From Diplolepis rosae (taxonomy: Eukaryota; Arthropoda; Insecta; Hymenoptera; Diplolepididae), in NCBI GenBank assembly GCA_030998225.1, contig JAPYXD010000677.1, positions 14,817,501 to 14,881,500 on the forward strand: a stretch of 64,000 nucleotides of DNA, read 5' to 3'. This document shows, piece by piece, positions 23,041-33,301 of this stretch (positions are counted from its first letter, which is position 1; each line of letters starts with the position of its first letter). The notes beneath the pieces were generated by a model. The model ran no database searches. It was not told the DNA's origin and saw only the letters and a program-made list of their open reading frames with translations. Made by a program: the position numbers and the translations under genes.

Positions 23041-24123
23041 ACAATATCAGATTTTTTACTTTTTTAAATTGCACATTACATAAAGGGCCTATGCATTTCA
23101 AATTTTTATTCAGGCAATTAAAAAACGTATTGTTAAATATATTTTCAATCCTACTGACATTAAATAATACAAAAAACTCTACTTTATTTTTTTCAAATAA
23201 ATCTTTTTGTCTCTACGATAAAATTATATTCCATTAATTAAAGCCTTTTTTGTGTTTCGAGATTCAATTACCACAGCGTTCTGAGCCAATTTCGCACTCA
23301 ATTTGCTGCATAAAGATTTGGTATGATACTTTGTAAATACATTCATGCAAATAACTTTTCATTTTCAAAGAGGAATATTCTGTCTAATAAGAACACAGCG
23401 ATGAGGATAAAAGCATATAAACATTTCCTGGTTACGAAGTGTCGGAATTAAGTAGAACACGAGCCCGTTGCACTCCGGATGCCGAATAACGAAATATTCA
23501 TCAGGGCAAATGAACCAAGTGATAAAACAAAACATAGGAGTCTACATCTGCATATATAGAACGTATTATTACAGACACACTCACATTCATTTTCCGGTAT
23601 TACAATTGCAAATAGAATAAGCAGGAGAGGTATAAATATTAATGAAGGTCTGTTTCCTTTCCAAGGTCTTCAACCTTAGTCTTCACCTTAGTCTCCAACT
23701 TTATTCTTCGACTTGCATCCAGAAAAGAGAAATCTTTCTCTGAGGAGCTGACCTTACGCGCTTCTCACGTATTGTCCATTTACCATCCAAATCATCTCCT
23801 AAGTGTCACGTGGCGTGAAAGCGGGAGAGAGAACCAATCACTGAGAAGCCGATTGTTTGAATTTAGGCGAATCACATGCATCCTTGGATGAAAGTAAAAA
23901 TTACAAGGTCATTGTAAACCTTTCTTCCAACACAAGTGTGTTCCTGATATCAGTTTACCAGGAAACTTAGAATTGCAAACAAGTTCTAAGAGGTGATTTC
24001 ATCTCGAGACCGGAATCGTGCTTTAACCACAAGTGACTAATTCTGTTTATGTTTTCTTTCATTTTTAATTATTAATTTTACTCATCAGACAGAAAGTGCT
24101 ATCTATTTTGAATATTTGTGGAA
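23041..24123. other. Unique region upstream of a possible first exon
   Basis: 23400-24010 is the least AT-rich long stretch of this part of the window and is free of recognised repeats. It contains a TATAAATA at 23631 and CT-rich text after it. It could hold promoter or enhancer sequence for gene 1 if the 24124 exon is real. No initiator of the strength seen for gene 2 was found. Confidence 0.3.
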
Positions 24124-24138
24124 ATGAAAATACTTCTT
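24124..24138 (+). CDS. Possible first coding exon of gene 1 (M-K-I-L-L)
   Basis: ATG AAA ATA CTT CTT is followed by a consensus donor GTAAGT in phase 0. The gene 1 exon at 32773 is preceded by an acceptor (TTATTACAG ending 32766) whose first codons, ATA ACG, are in the same phase as the downstream ATG. Joining them would give MKILL-IT-MDFLVACQ..., a longer signal peptide. Gene 2 has just this layout, and a short first coding exon is common in cuticle genes. Against it: the intron would be 8.6 kb and the internal ATG at 32773 already suffices. Confidence 0.3.
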
Positions 24139-24175
24139 GTAAGTATAAAATAGAATTTTACAATTTTTATGGAGG

Positions 24176-24216
24176 CAATCGAAAGACCCGGGTTCGAATC
24201 CTGGCACAGTTTTTAG
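24176..24216 (+). repeat. tRNA-like fragment with a perfect B box
   Basis: CAATCGAAAGACC, then GGTTCGAATCC (24190-24200, the exact Pol III B-box consensus) and CTGGCACAG. It matches the 3' half of the tRNA-like modules near 41.5 kb. There is no A box upstream, so it is a fragment, not a tRNA gene. Confidence 0.6.
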
Positions 24217-24383
24217 ATTTTTTTTAATTTCATAGGCTATAAAATAGGGAAAGAGAAAATTGTTGTCATTCAATTTCCTTCATCAGAAGTTCAATATATT
24301 TTCTGCATTAAATAGTAGTGAATAATTTTATTTTGAAATTAATAAAATACCCTTGCAAGAATAAGATCAACTTCATAGAACTA

Positions 24384-24651
24384 CACGGAGAAACTTTTTA
24401 TATCAATTTTTACTATAGTATTTTTCAATTTAGGGAAAAACGTATCACTTTGAGAATTTTTGTTGGTAAAAATACTAAACTTTATAATAATTATATGAAA
24501 CTTCAGCATAGTTCATAGCAAATTTTACTATAGTTTATACTAAAGTTTCATATCATTATAAAGTTTAGTATTTTTACTAACAAAAATTCTCAAAGTGATA
24601 CGTTTTTCCCTAAATTGAAAAATACTATAGTAAAAATTTATATAAAAAGTT
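24384..24651. mobile_element. CACGGAG palindromic MITE, right end truncated
   Basis: The left end TACACGGAGAAACTTTTTAT is intact. The palindrome continues to ATATAAAAAGTTT and then runs into a TA-rich tract, losing the final CTCCGTG. The internal text is nearly the same as the 16009-16287 copy, with the two central words in opposite orientation. Confidence 0.85.
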
Positions 24652-24666
24652 TTATAATATCTATAA

Positions 24667-24702
<36 letters not shown>

Positions 24703-24745
24703 ATATATATTATATATATCTATATATAATATTTATAATATAAGA
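24652..24745. repeat. TA microsatellite and imperfect TATAATAT repeats
   Basis: A run of about 13 TA units near 24670-24697 is followed by further TATATA and ATAATATT words. It abuts the truncated MITE, which suggests slippage or unequal exchange removed the MITE end. Confidence 0.8.
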
Positions 24746-27429
24746 TTTTATAATATCTTTTTATTCGAATTTCCAATTTTATTTCTATTCGTTATTTGTA
24801 TAATTATAATTGTACTATATATGTTTTAGTACTAAAAATGTTCAAGAAAAAACAAATGCGGGAGCGTTTCAGATTCTTTTAATCAAATGTTCGACTGTTT
24901 TTAAATTTATCAATAGTGAACTTCTTTTCCTAAATATTTTTTCGAATTCTTTAATTATTAAAAATAGTCTTGCGTGTAAAATTCGCGATCTTTTATCTGA
25001 TATACTTTATGGCGTGATTCTTATTTCTCAATTTGATTTTAAAAGTACATTTTATACTTTGGAAAAGCGCAAATTTTATTCTTTTTCGCGCGTAGACTTA
25101 CGTCCTGTAATATTGACAATATGAATAATTTTTTTTTCACTTATGCTGATCTCAACTGACGAAATAAAATGTAAAACTTGGTTTGAAGCTTCTTGAGTAA
25201 ATCTAATGGTGAAAATTGTAGATATATATTCTGTGGGTGTAAGAAAAGTGATAGAAAAGCAACACCTGACATTGATGTAGCCTGAGGCAAGTCTCGAGTA
25301 AACCGTCGACGATTTAAGTTGACGTCCGATAGATGGGCAGAAAAGGGAAAAAAACGATATTGAGAAAAGAGAGGAGACTTGGAGTGCTGAAAGTTTGGAT
25401 GTGCATTTTCAGGTGATTCCTATACAAATCTAACTCGAAACAAGAAATTTTAACTTTGCAATGGGGCGGATTTATGTGTCTTACTTTTCTCGAAGCTTTA
25501 TGTCACGGTGCAGTTTCACAAAAATAAATTTCCACCTTCTTCTTTAGAGACAAATTTTTTCCAGAATGGTCCAGTTCTTATTTTATTTTTCGAGAACTTT
25601 CCCAAAATGGCGGTAATTCTTTTGTAAACAACTTTGGTCAATTTTTCTAATATTTTTCGCTAAATTTCCATACATTATGGCAATATTATCTTTCAAGACT
25701 ATAATTTCTTTAAATTAAATGGAAAGATAAATTTTCTTACACAAAATAGGGAAATTCTTGATATTTTTTACAGTATGAATATTATTTCTTGAGTTATTGG
25801 GGGACATTTAAATTGAAGTGTTTTTAATTTATTCTTGTATTTAATTTTAGATATGATTAAAACATAAATACAATTTGTCAAGTTATGCTTGATAAATAAT
25901 AAAAGTTCTTTATGCAATTCTTGAATTTCGATCATAAATAAATAGGAACTGTATTTTTAAATGATTTTCTCATACAAAATATATCAACACAATACGAAGC
26001 AAAAGATTATTAAAGCTTGAATCTAGCAGAATGAGATTTACAGGATAGTAATGGAGTAGCATTGTTTTACGATTAACCAGTGTAAAATGATTTACTGCAA
26101 GCTGCTAACATACAATAAATTAATATCTGCTATAATTTCTCTTTTGATCGAATCATTATGAATTTTTGCACAATTTGTGAAACTGAAACACAATATTTCT
26201 CTTGCGTGAATGAAAAAAAATCTGACCTGAAATCATAAGGTAAAAAAAATTCTTAATTTGTATATAGTTATGGCTATGGCCCGTACTAGAATCAGACATT
26301 TTTAACCATAAAAAAAACAAAATGGCGGCTATTTGAAATTTGTTCACAATTTTCAACATTAATTGTTTATAAATTTTTTAAGTAATAATTTATCGGTCTG
26401 ATTCTAGTAAATTTCAAGTCAATCGATGCAGTCGTTTTAAAAAATCGATCAACACAAGGTGAAAAAGTGCAATTTTGAGAAAAACGCTTTCAAAGTTTTC
26501 TTTACGAAAAATATTGAAAAAAAGGGTCTTACACACGAAAATAATATTTTTTTTAAATCGATTTTTCGAAAAAAATTCACCAGAATGCCTCCTTAACTGG
26601 ATCCTTGAAAAAATTATTATTAGCAAACTTTTTATTGCAAACTATGTTTTTGTAAAAATAAAGAAAAACAAACTATAAAAATATTGTTTTCAAGGTTCGT
26701 CTTTCAATGCGAGTTAATTACCTCTTACTCAAATCACTTTTTAAAAAAAGAAAGGATTAGATAGTATAAAATATATAATATGAATAAATGTAATATTAAA
26801 TGGTTTTTTCCAACAATTTTAGTAAAATTGAGGGTCAATACAGCTTATACTATTTTAATTAGATAATATATTCTATTTACCTCACTTTTTGGTAAATAAA
26901 GTTTTTTTTATCCTGTAAGTATAGACGTAGACATTATAGTTTTGGTATCAAGTTATAAAGATCAAAAAAACTCCACAGAAGTTAAAGTTATGTACGAATT
27001 ACCTGCAATTCAAAGAAGACACAAATTTAGAACACCAAACATTCCAGAATTTTTAAAACTGTAATTGCTTTGCATAGAGGAAAAAAAGTGCAACATATTT
27101 TATGTAGTTCCGTTTTGCGAGGAAAATAGCAAAAGTAAATATTTGTAAATTGAAGGTGGCTTTTAGGGACGTAGTTTACGAAGGCTAAACCCCATCCAGA
27201 CAGTGTAATAATACCAATCTCCCAGGGTAAAGGTGATCAAATGCATATCCACAATGGTCAACAAGTCGAATAGTTATTTCCACATATTTCCACGAAAGCT
27301 GTTATCGAGGAAAACGTTCATTTGCACCGCTTAAACTGCATGAAGAAAAATCATCTATAAAAGTTTACCATACGGAGTGAAATCAGGGCATGAGCTCATT
27401 TTTGTAGACTTTAACATTATTTTACGCGT
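24746..27429. other. Intergenic sequence
   Basis: No gene recognised. A local inverted match around 26470-26620 explains the overlapping frames on the two strands. The frame at 24810-25124 (104 codons) has no ATG-proximal context or domain. A moderately GC-rich patch lies at 25250-25400. Confidence 0.4.
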
Positions 27430-28103
27430 TTAAGGTAGTTCGTTTACGAAAATTGGACCTCAGGCAAAAATAGATAATTATGCTTTCAAGAATAGCAATA
27501 TTATTATTGAAGGGCTAATTTGAAAGAGAAAAGATAATTTTTCGTGAAAAAAATTTGAAACACAAAAAAATAATTTCATTAATAAATTTTATTTTTGCCC
27601 AAACTTATTTTCTTATCGCTTCGAGCCAAATTTTTAAAAATGATGCGATTCTAATAAATCACGGTTCATTTTTTTAGGAAAAAGATTCTCTACAACTTGA
27701 CCGTTTCCAATTTTTGAAAATGAACTCTTTAATGGCTGAAATTATAAAAAAACAATTTTTCAAAAAAAAATTTTTATGAACAAATTGCTGTATTTGATAA
27801 TAATTAATTCAATTTCAAAAATAGGAAACGGTCAAGTTGTAGAAGAATCTTTTTCCTCAAAAAATGAACCGTGATTTATTAGAATCGCATCATTTTTTAA
27901 AATTTGGCTCGAAGGGATAAGAAAATAAGTTTGGGCAAAAATAAAATTTATTAATAAAATTATTTTTTTGTGTTTCAAATTTTTTTCATGAAAAATAATC
28001 TTTTCTCTTTCAAGTTAGCTTTTCAATAATAATATTGCTATTCTTGAAACCAAAATTATCTATTTTTTCCTGAGGTCTAATTTTCGTGAACGAACTACCT
28101 TAA
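27430..28103. mobile_element. TTAA element T2 (TTAAGGTAGT family)
   Basis: Complete copy from TTAAGGTAGTTCGTTTACGA to CGTGAACGAACTACCTTAA, about 674 bp, with arms that pair over most of their length. Central words GAAACGGTCAAGTTGTAG and their inverse face each other. Non-coding. Confidence 0.88.
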
Positions 28104-28110
28104 TAAATAC

Positions 28111-29297
28111 TTAGGTAAAAGCACCAATAGCCGGACGTCTAAGGAAATGTCATTCATAAATGTGATGCGGAATCAAGAATTGCCGCGATTATTTTGATCT
28201 ATGTGTCCTCCCTACTATAACAAAAAGTCCAGAGTTGTGTTAAATCTGAATAATCCATTTTAATAATTCTCTTAATTAAATAATGCTCTGAAGCCAATTG
28301 CCGGACGGGAAAAGTGAATTGATCCAATAGCCGGACAGCGCTGCACCAAACTCAGACAAGAGAATATTATAATTTGATTGATATGGATTTGATATTTTTT
28401 AAGCATAATAAACACTGGGAAATATTTACGGAAACATTTTCTAGGTCTAAGCTTATAAAAAAAAAATATTGAAAAGATTTTACAAATAGAATTGTTAATG
28501 AACTTCATTCTTTTGAGGTCTATTGAATAAGTTTAATTTATTTTGCCAATTTTTTTTCTATGAACTTTGCTTTACATTTACATAATTAAATATTTATTTA
28601 ACACTTCTGCTTCTTCGTTTTTTTGCTGGTTTTTTGTTTGATTCTTCTTTCTTTCTTTTAAAAGATTTTTCTTTTTATCATGCTTTCGATTTTCTTTTAA
28701 CGTGGCTTCTGTTTTTTCTTGCTGTTCCTGTTTTTTCTTTAATGCAGCTTCTTTTTTCTCTTTCTGTTCTTGGTTTTTTTTAAGTGTAGCTTCTTTCTTC
28801 TCTGTCTCTTCCTGTTTCTCCCTCAAAAAGCAGTGCAATGTAACGTCGGACACGTGTTCGGTTATTAGGCAAAACGAATATTCATTGACCTAATAACCGG
28901 ATTTAAAATATTTAATTAAAGGAAAATGTTTTTAAATTTGAAAAATATTATGGTTTATATAAAGCATTTGACTTTAGTGTAACACGTATTAAAATGACAA
29001 ATGAAGGTAAATGTAAATGTTATTTGCTTAACAAAGACAACGCGTCAGTTAGTTTATAGAGTAGATTTCGCTACATTTCGACTAGCCTTGTGCTTCAGTA
29101 GAGAAATTATTTTTTTTCTTGGCGAAGTTTTAATTTCTAATTCAACAAATTTTTTACTTTTTTAAAGTGTACGTTTCGAGGCTTGTATACGATACACCAA
29201 AATAGCGATAAGTGATTCATAAATCTCTAATTTTGAGAAAAATTCATGGCTCTGCCTGGCTATTGGGTACTGTCCGGCTATTGTTGCTTTTACCTTA
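28111..29297. mobile_element. TTAA-type element with CAATAGCCGGAC repeats
   Basis: Ends TTAGGTAAAAGCACCAATAG and its inverse CTATTGTTGCTTTTACCTTA enclose about 1.19 kb. CCAAT(T/A)GCCGGAC-like words recur near both ends (28126, about 28300, about 28325, 29255, 29272), as subterminal binding sites do in many DNA transposons. It contains one open frame (28578-28853, minus). Confidence 0.75.
28578..28853 (-). CDS. Lysine/glutamate-rich coiled-coil frame inside the TTAA element
   Basis: A 91-codon frame from ATG at 28853: MSDVTLHCFLREKQEETEKK, then three near-repeats of the type KKEA(A/T)LKKxQEQxEK, then a KN-rich tail. The heptad-like charged repeat predicts a single long helix. It could be the C-terminal tail of a lost transposase, or chance translation of a purine-rich tandem repeat of about 42 bp. 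No other domain is visible and no partner exon was found. Confidence 0.3.
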   Translation of the reverse strand: MSDVTLHCFLREKQEETEKKEATLKKNQEQKEKKEAALKKKQEQQEKTEATLKENRKHDKKKNLLKERKKNQTKNQQKNEEAEVLNKYLIM

Positions 29298-29322
29298 AAT
29301 GCGAAAAATTGCATACAAATTA

Positions 29323-29697
29323 CAATGTAAAAAATATCGGTAAATTTTCCTAGTATGTATTAGGACATTTTTCCTAATTCCTCAGGAAGCATAAATTTTT
29401 CTACAGATAGTGGAAATATTTCATAGATTTGAGGAAAATTGACCGAATTTTCGGACTTATTTCCGAACTATTATAGGAAATATATCAAAAAGGTAAGAAC
29501 ATTTCAAAAATCTCCGAAGTTGTAGAAAATATTCCCCGTGAAAAACGGAAATTTGTTCATTTTTTTTGGATCTTTTTCCACTTAAATTATGGAATAAATA
29601 TATAATTCCTAATAAACTAGATATTTCTATGACCAAACAGTAGGAACTATTTCCAGTTCTATGTCAGAAATATTTCCGTAAAAATTTTTTACAGTGT
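29323..29697. mobile_element. MITE with CAATGTAAAAAAT ends
   Basis: TA, then CAATGTAAAAAATATCGG, is mirrored by CCGTAAAAATTTTTTACAGTG, then TA. Length is 375 bp, with TA duplication on both sides. Inside, GGAAAT and TTTCC words repeat inversely. Non-coding. Confidence 0.75.
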
Positions 29698-30953
29698 ACT
29701 AAAGCAAATTAAAAAAATTTACAATACTGATTCAAAGTTTATCAAACTTCTAAGCAATGTTGTAAACTCTACACACAATAAATTCATTGTGCTTTGTTTT
29801 ATTTTCGTATATTATAGATTACTACATAACCTGTTAACATTAATTATCATATTTTATGAAAAAATATTATTCGTAAAACCTCGAAGGCAATAGGAATAGT
29901 TATTAATGAAAATATTGCAGCAATAAAACATGTAAATGGAGTATCTATTAAAACTATGGTAACTAATATAAATAATAGGAAGCTTTGATATTTTCATTAA
30001 AATATATATATTGGCGTAAATGATGAATCCTGATAAAATAAAAGTTCATATAATTATTTGACTAGTTTAATACTTGATCTTGACGGTTTTGGGAATTTTT
30101 ATTTCGGAATCCTATAGTCTTATGAAAAAATTTCTACTCGTGGAATTAGACTAGACGGGATGAATAAACGATTTTAAACATTGGCGAGAAATTTCAACTG
30201 AAAACACTTTAAAACTAATAGAAAATATTTTTTAGTTATAATTTTTTACATTTATCCAATGTGGCTATTGAAATAGAGAAAAAAAATATGCACATTATTT
30301 ACTTCATTTCCAGTTTCAAAGGCCATTTAAATGAAATTAATTAGTGCTCAAAGCTAATTAATGTATGAATGTTAAAATTTCTGAAACTTTAATATTCCCA
30401 ATACTATATTTAATTACCGACGAGTGAAATTGGTGAATTTAAAAACTGACAAATGGGAAATTAAAATAATAATTTTTTCAATAAACTGCATAATCTGAAG
30501 TATTTAGAAAGTTATATATTTAAACATTTTTCTAACAGAATGCAATATTTTAGAAATATTCTAAGACCATTCCTAGAAAATATTTTGAGTGAGATACAGC
30601 GTTTTTAAATATTTCAACTAAAATAATAAGAGAAGATTTTTAAGAAATATTATTTCAATTTTCAATGTTAAAAATTCTGGAGATAGTTCTCACAAATATT
30701 TTAATCTAAACTCTTCTAGAAAATTTGTTAAAAATTTTTCCTACATATTCGAATGAGAAATTAACAGCATATTACACTATCCTAATCATGTAAAAAACCT
30801 TTGAGTATGTTAATTTTAATAAGCAACAGAAATTTTTAAATTATAATACTGAATTAAAACTTGAGAAATTAAATAAAAGATTAATTCAAGAAAAAAAATG
30901 AAATTAGTTAGTTTAACGATTCAACAGATTTAGAATCTTTCACTAAGAAAAAT
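29698..30953. other. Intergenic sequence
   Basis: Very AT-rich. No gene, RNA or clear inverted repeat was recognised. Confidence 0.45.
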
Positions 30954-31140
30954 TATAGAACTGACAGATTTTATTTTCTCTCCGAAAAAAATTTTAGTTC
31001 TCCTTACAAGAAGTTTTGTCAAGCAAAAAACAATAACAAACTCTTTTGTTTGTTCGGCAAATAGGTTTGTTGAAAAAATTAAAAAATTTGTTTGGACAGC
31101 CAAAAATTTTGTCAGTCCTACATCGACAATTCGGTTAGCT
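30954..31140. repeat. Dispersed repeat, copy 1 (pair with 33989-34172)
   Basis: TATAGAACTGACAGATTTT, TTTTAGTTCTCCTTACAAGA, CAAGCAAAAAACAATAACAA and TTTTGTCAGTCCTA all recur at 33989-34172 in the same order. The ends GAACTGACAG/CTGTCAGTCC-like words suggest a short inverted-repeat element. Non-coding. Confidence 0.75.
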
Positions 31141-31886
31141 AATACAACAATTTTTTTCCTCCGTGTTGGATAATAAGAAAATATAAAGTTAGGAAATCCT
31201 TTTATTCAGAAAGGAATTATGTATAAAATTTGGAAATTTCTAATCCTGAAGATGAAAGTATATAATCTGCTGTGGATGCAGAAGTGTTAAAAAAGAAGTA
31301 AAACGGAAGTAATGGTCTTATCTCGGAAGCTCTATACTAACTGCACCCGAGAGTAAAGCTCTTAAACTGTCATCAAGATTTCGCCTTCAAGCAAGTAACG
31401 TGCAAGAGACATGCAGAAATTATACTAACAGAAGTCTGCTCTGCAGAACTATCATAACCTCATATAACTTATGCTGGATACGAGAAGGGTGAATTGCGAG
31501 TAGCCCGTTATCATACTATTATTAAGTTGAGAAGATTTGAAATGTGATCACTCGACCATTCGAATAATGGACCTAGCGTGGCTTTCTCTGATTGAGCTTA
31601 TTACAATAGCACAAACGTTCGACTCTGCAAACTTCCAATCCACTCATTTCTGTCGTCAAAAAAAAAACAATTCTTAACGAGAATTTCGAGGTGAATAATC
31701 AAAAATCTCGATCATTACAAACATAAAAATAAGTAGTTTTCAAACGTATTTTGATCAATTTACAGAAAATGGCTTATTCACCTTCACCAATTAAAAACAT
31801 AAAAAATACCTGAATTCCAATAATTTGACTAACAAGAATATAAAGTGCCTAATTTTCAATTTATTTTCCATACTACTTTTTCCTGA
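31141..31886. other. Unique sequence upstream of gene 1
   Basis: 31250-31640 is GC-richer and not repeated in the window. It may contain regulatory sequence or a 5' untranslated exon of gene 1, but no TATA-initiator pair was convincing. Confidence 0.35.
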
Positions 31887-32614
31887 TTAAGGGGTTCCTA
31901 CCATGTAAACGCCGTTTTTCGAGGCTTTTTTTGGAATATTGCAGAAGGAAAAGAATTCAATATTTTCCAATGCGGTTTTTTTAAATTTTTATTGGTCCTT
32001 TGAGTATAAAAAAAATCAAAGTTTAAGAAATAAGTGTTATGCTGTATCCACAGCACCCCTGCGAAATTAGGCCTTCCAAAAGTATGTGGGTTGATGGTAC
32101 ACACGATTTTGCAAAAACTGTTCGTCTGAAACACAAAAGGAAACGTTTTTTACAATCTGCAGACTTGCCGCTATCGTACGGTAATAATTCACATAATTAT
32201 CTTTACAATTGTCAAAATGGCGGATCATGAAAAAAAAAATCTCATTTTTCGGTTTTTTAAGCAGATAAAAACAGTTTTTTTATTATTTGTTTATAACAAT
32301 TGGAAGCTTATCTTGTACCGAACGATAGCGACAAGTCTGCAGATTGTAAAAAACTTTTCCTTTTGTGTTTCAGACGAACAGTTTTTGCAAAATCGTGTGT
32401 ACCATCAACCCACATACTTTTGGAAGGCCTAATTTCGCAGGGGTGCTCTGGCTACAGCATAACACTTATTTTTTAAACTTCGATTTTTTTTATACTCAAA
32501 GGACCAATAAAAATTTAAAAAAAAACCGCATTGGAAAATATTGAATTCTTTTCCTTCTGCAAGATCCCAAAAAACGCCTCGAAAAACGGCGTTTACATGC
32601 TAGGACCCCCTTAA
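31887..32614. mobile_element. TTAA palindromic element just upstream of gene 1
   Basis: Bounded by TTAAGGGGTTCCTACCATGT and CATGCTAGGACCCCCTTAA. Arms of about 290 bp are nearly identical inverses (for example GCACCCCTGCGAAATTAGGC and its complement), with a spacer of about 140 bp. Its right end is 158 bp from the first certain ATG of gene 1. Open frames inside it are mirror images of each other and not genes. Confidence 0.9.
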
Positions 32615-32772
32615 TTCTCAATATTTTTAATTTGAACATTAACTTTAAAAAATGTTTAATCTGATCAATGAAATAAATTGAACGCGGATTTTTAAAGTTA
32701 TCGAATATCAGAGCTCATTATATCTGAACTCTAGAGTTCAATTAACGATAATAGCTATTATTACAGATAACG

Positions 32773-33301
32773 ATGGATTTTTTGGTGGCCTGCCAGTGCG
32801 CCCTTGTCCTGATGACGGCGTCGACAGTTGCCCAGCATATCGTAATGGTTGTTAGTGAAAGTCCTGATCACCGATTCGCTAACGAACCTCCGAACCGATA
32901 CAGCGATCTACCGACTCCGTTGCTTCATTACACAAATCCAGAGGGAAAACGCAAAAGAAGGTCGGTTCAATCCTGGCAAGAAGAAATTCCTGCAGAAGTC
33001 CAGCGATCAATTTCGATGACCCCCGAGCCACTGCTAATTCAGAGGCCAAATACGAGTAGTTCGTTTGATTACGAGGCAAAAAGGCAGGAAATCACGACAA
33101 AAGATACCAATTCCACGAAGACTGATGATCGAGGCTCGAGATTCTTCGTTAACCAGAACCTCCAACGCGGAGGGAATGAGGAAAGAACCTTGACAGATCT
33201 CGACAAGAGAAGTGTCCATGAAAAAAGAAAAGACTTTGACACTGAAGCGTCGTCCATGGAAAAGACAGCGATAGAAATACTCAATGAAAATAAAGATGAA
33301 G
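32773..33301 (+). CDS. Gene 1 exon A: signal peptide and basic site
   Basis: The ATG at 32773 follows an acceptor-like TTATTACAG (ending 32766), so an untranslated or very short coding exon may precede it. Residues 1-20 (MDFLVACQCALVLMTASTVA) form a clear signal peptide. Residues 59-63 are KRKRR-S, a furin-type site. The rest is hydrophilic (STNSTKTDD, NLQRGGNEERTLTDL, LDKRSVHEKRKD). The donor is GAAG|GTAAAT in phase 1. The frame stays open another 95 bp into the intron, but the splice is required to reach exon B in phase. Confidence 0.85.

Noticed and set aside
32879..33284. Minus-strand frames opposite exon A of gene 1
   Set aside because: They are shadows of the coding exon; the plus-strand exon has the signal peptide and consistent splice phases.
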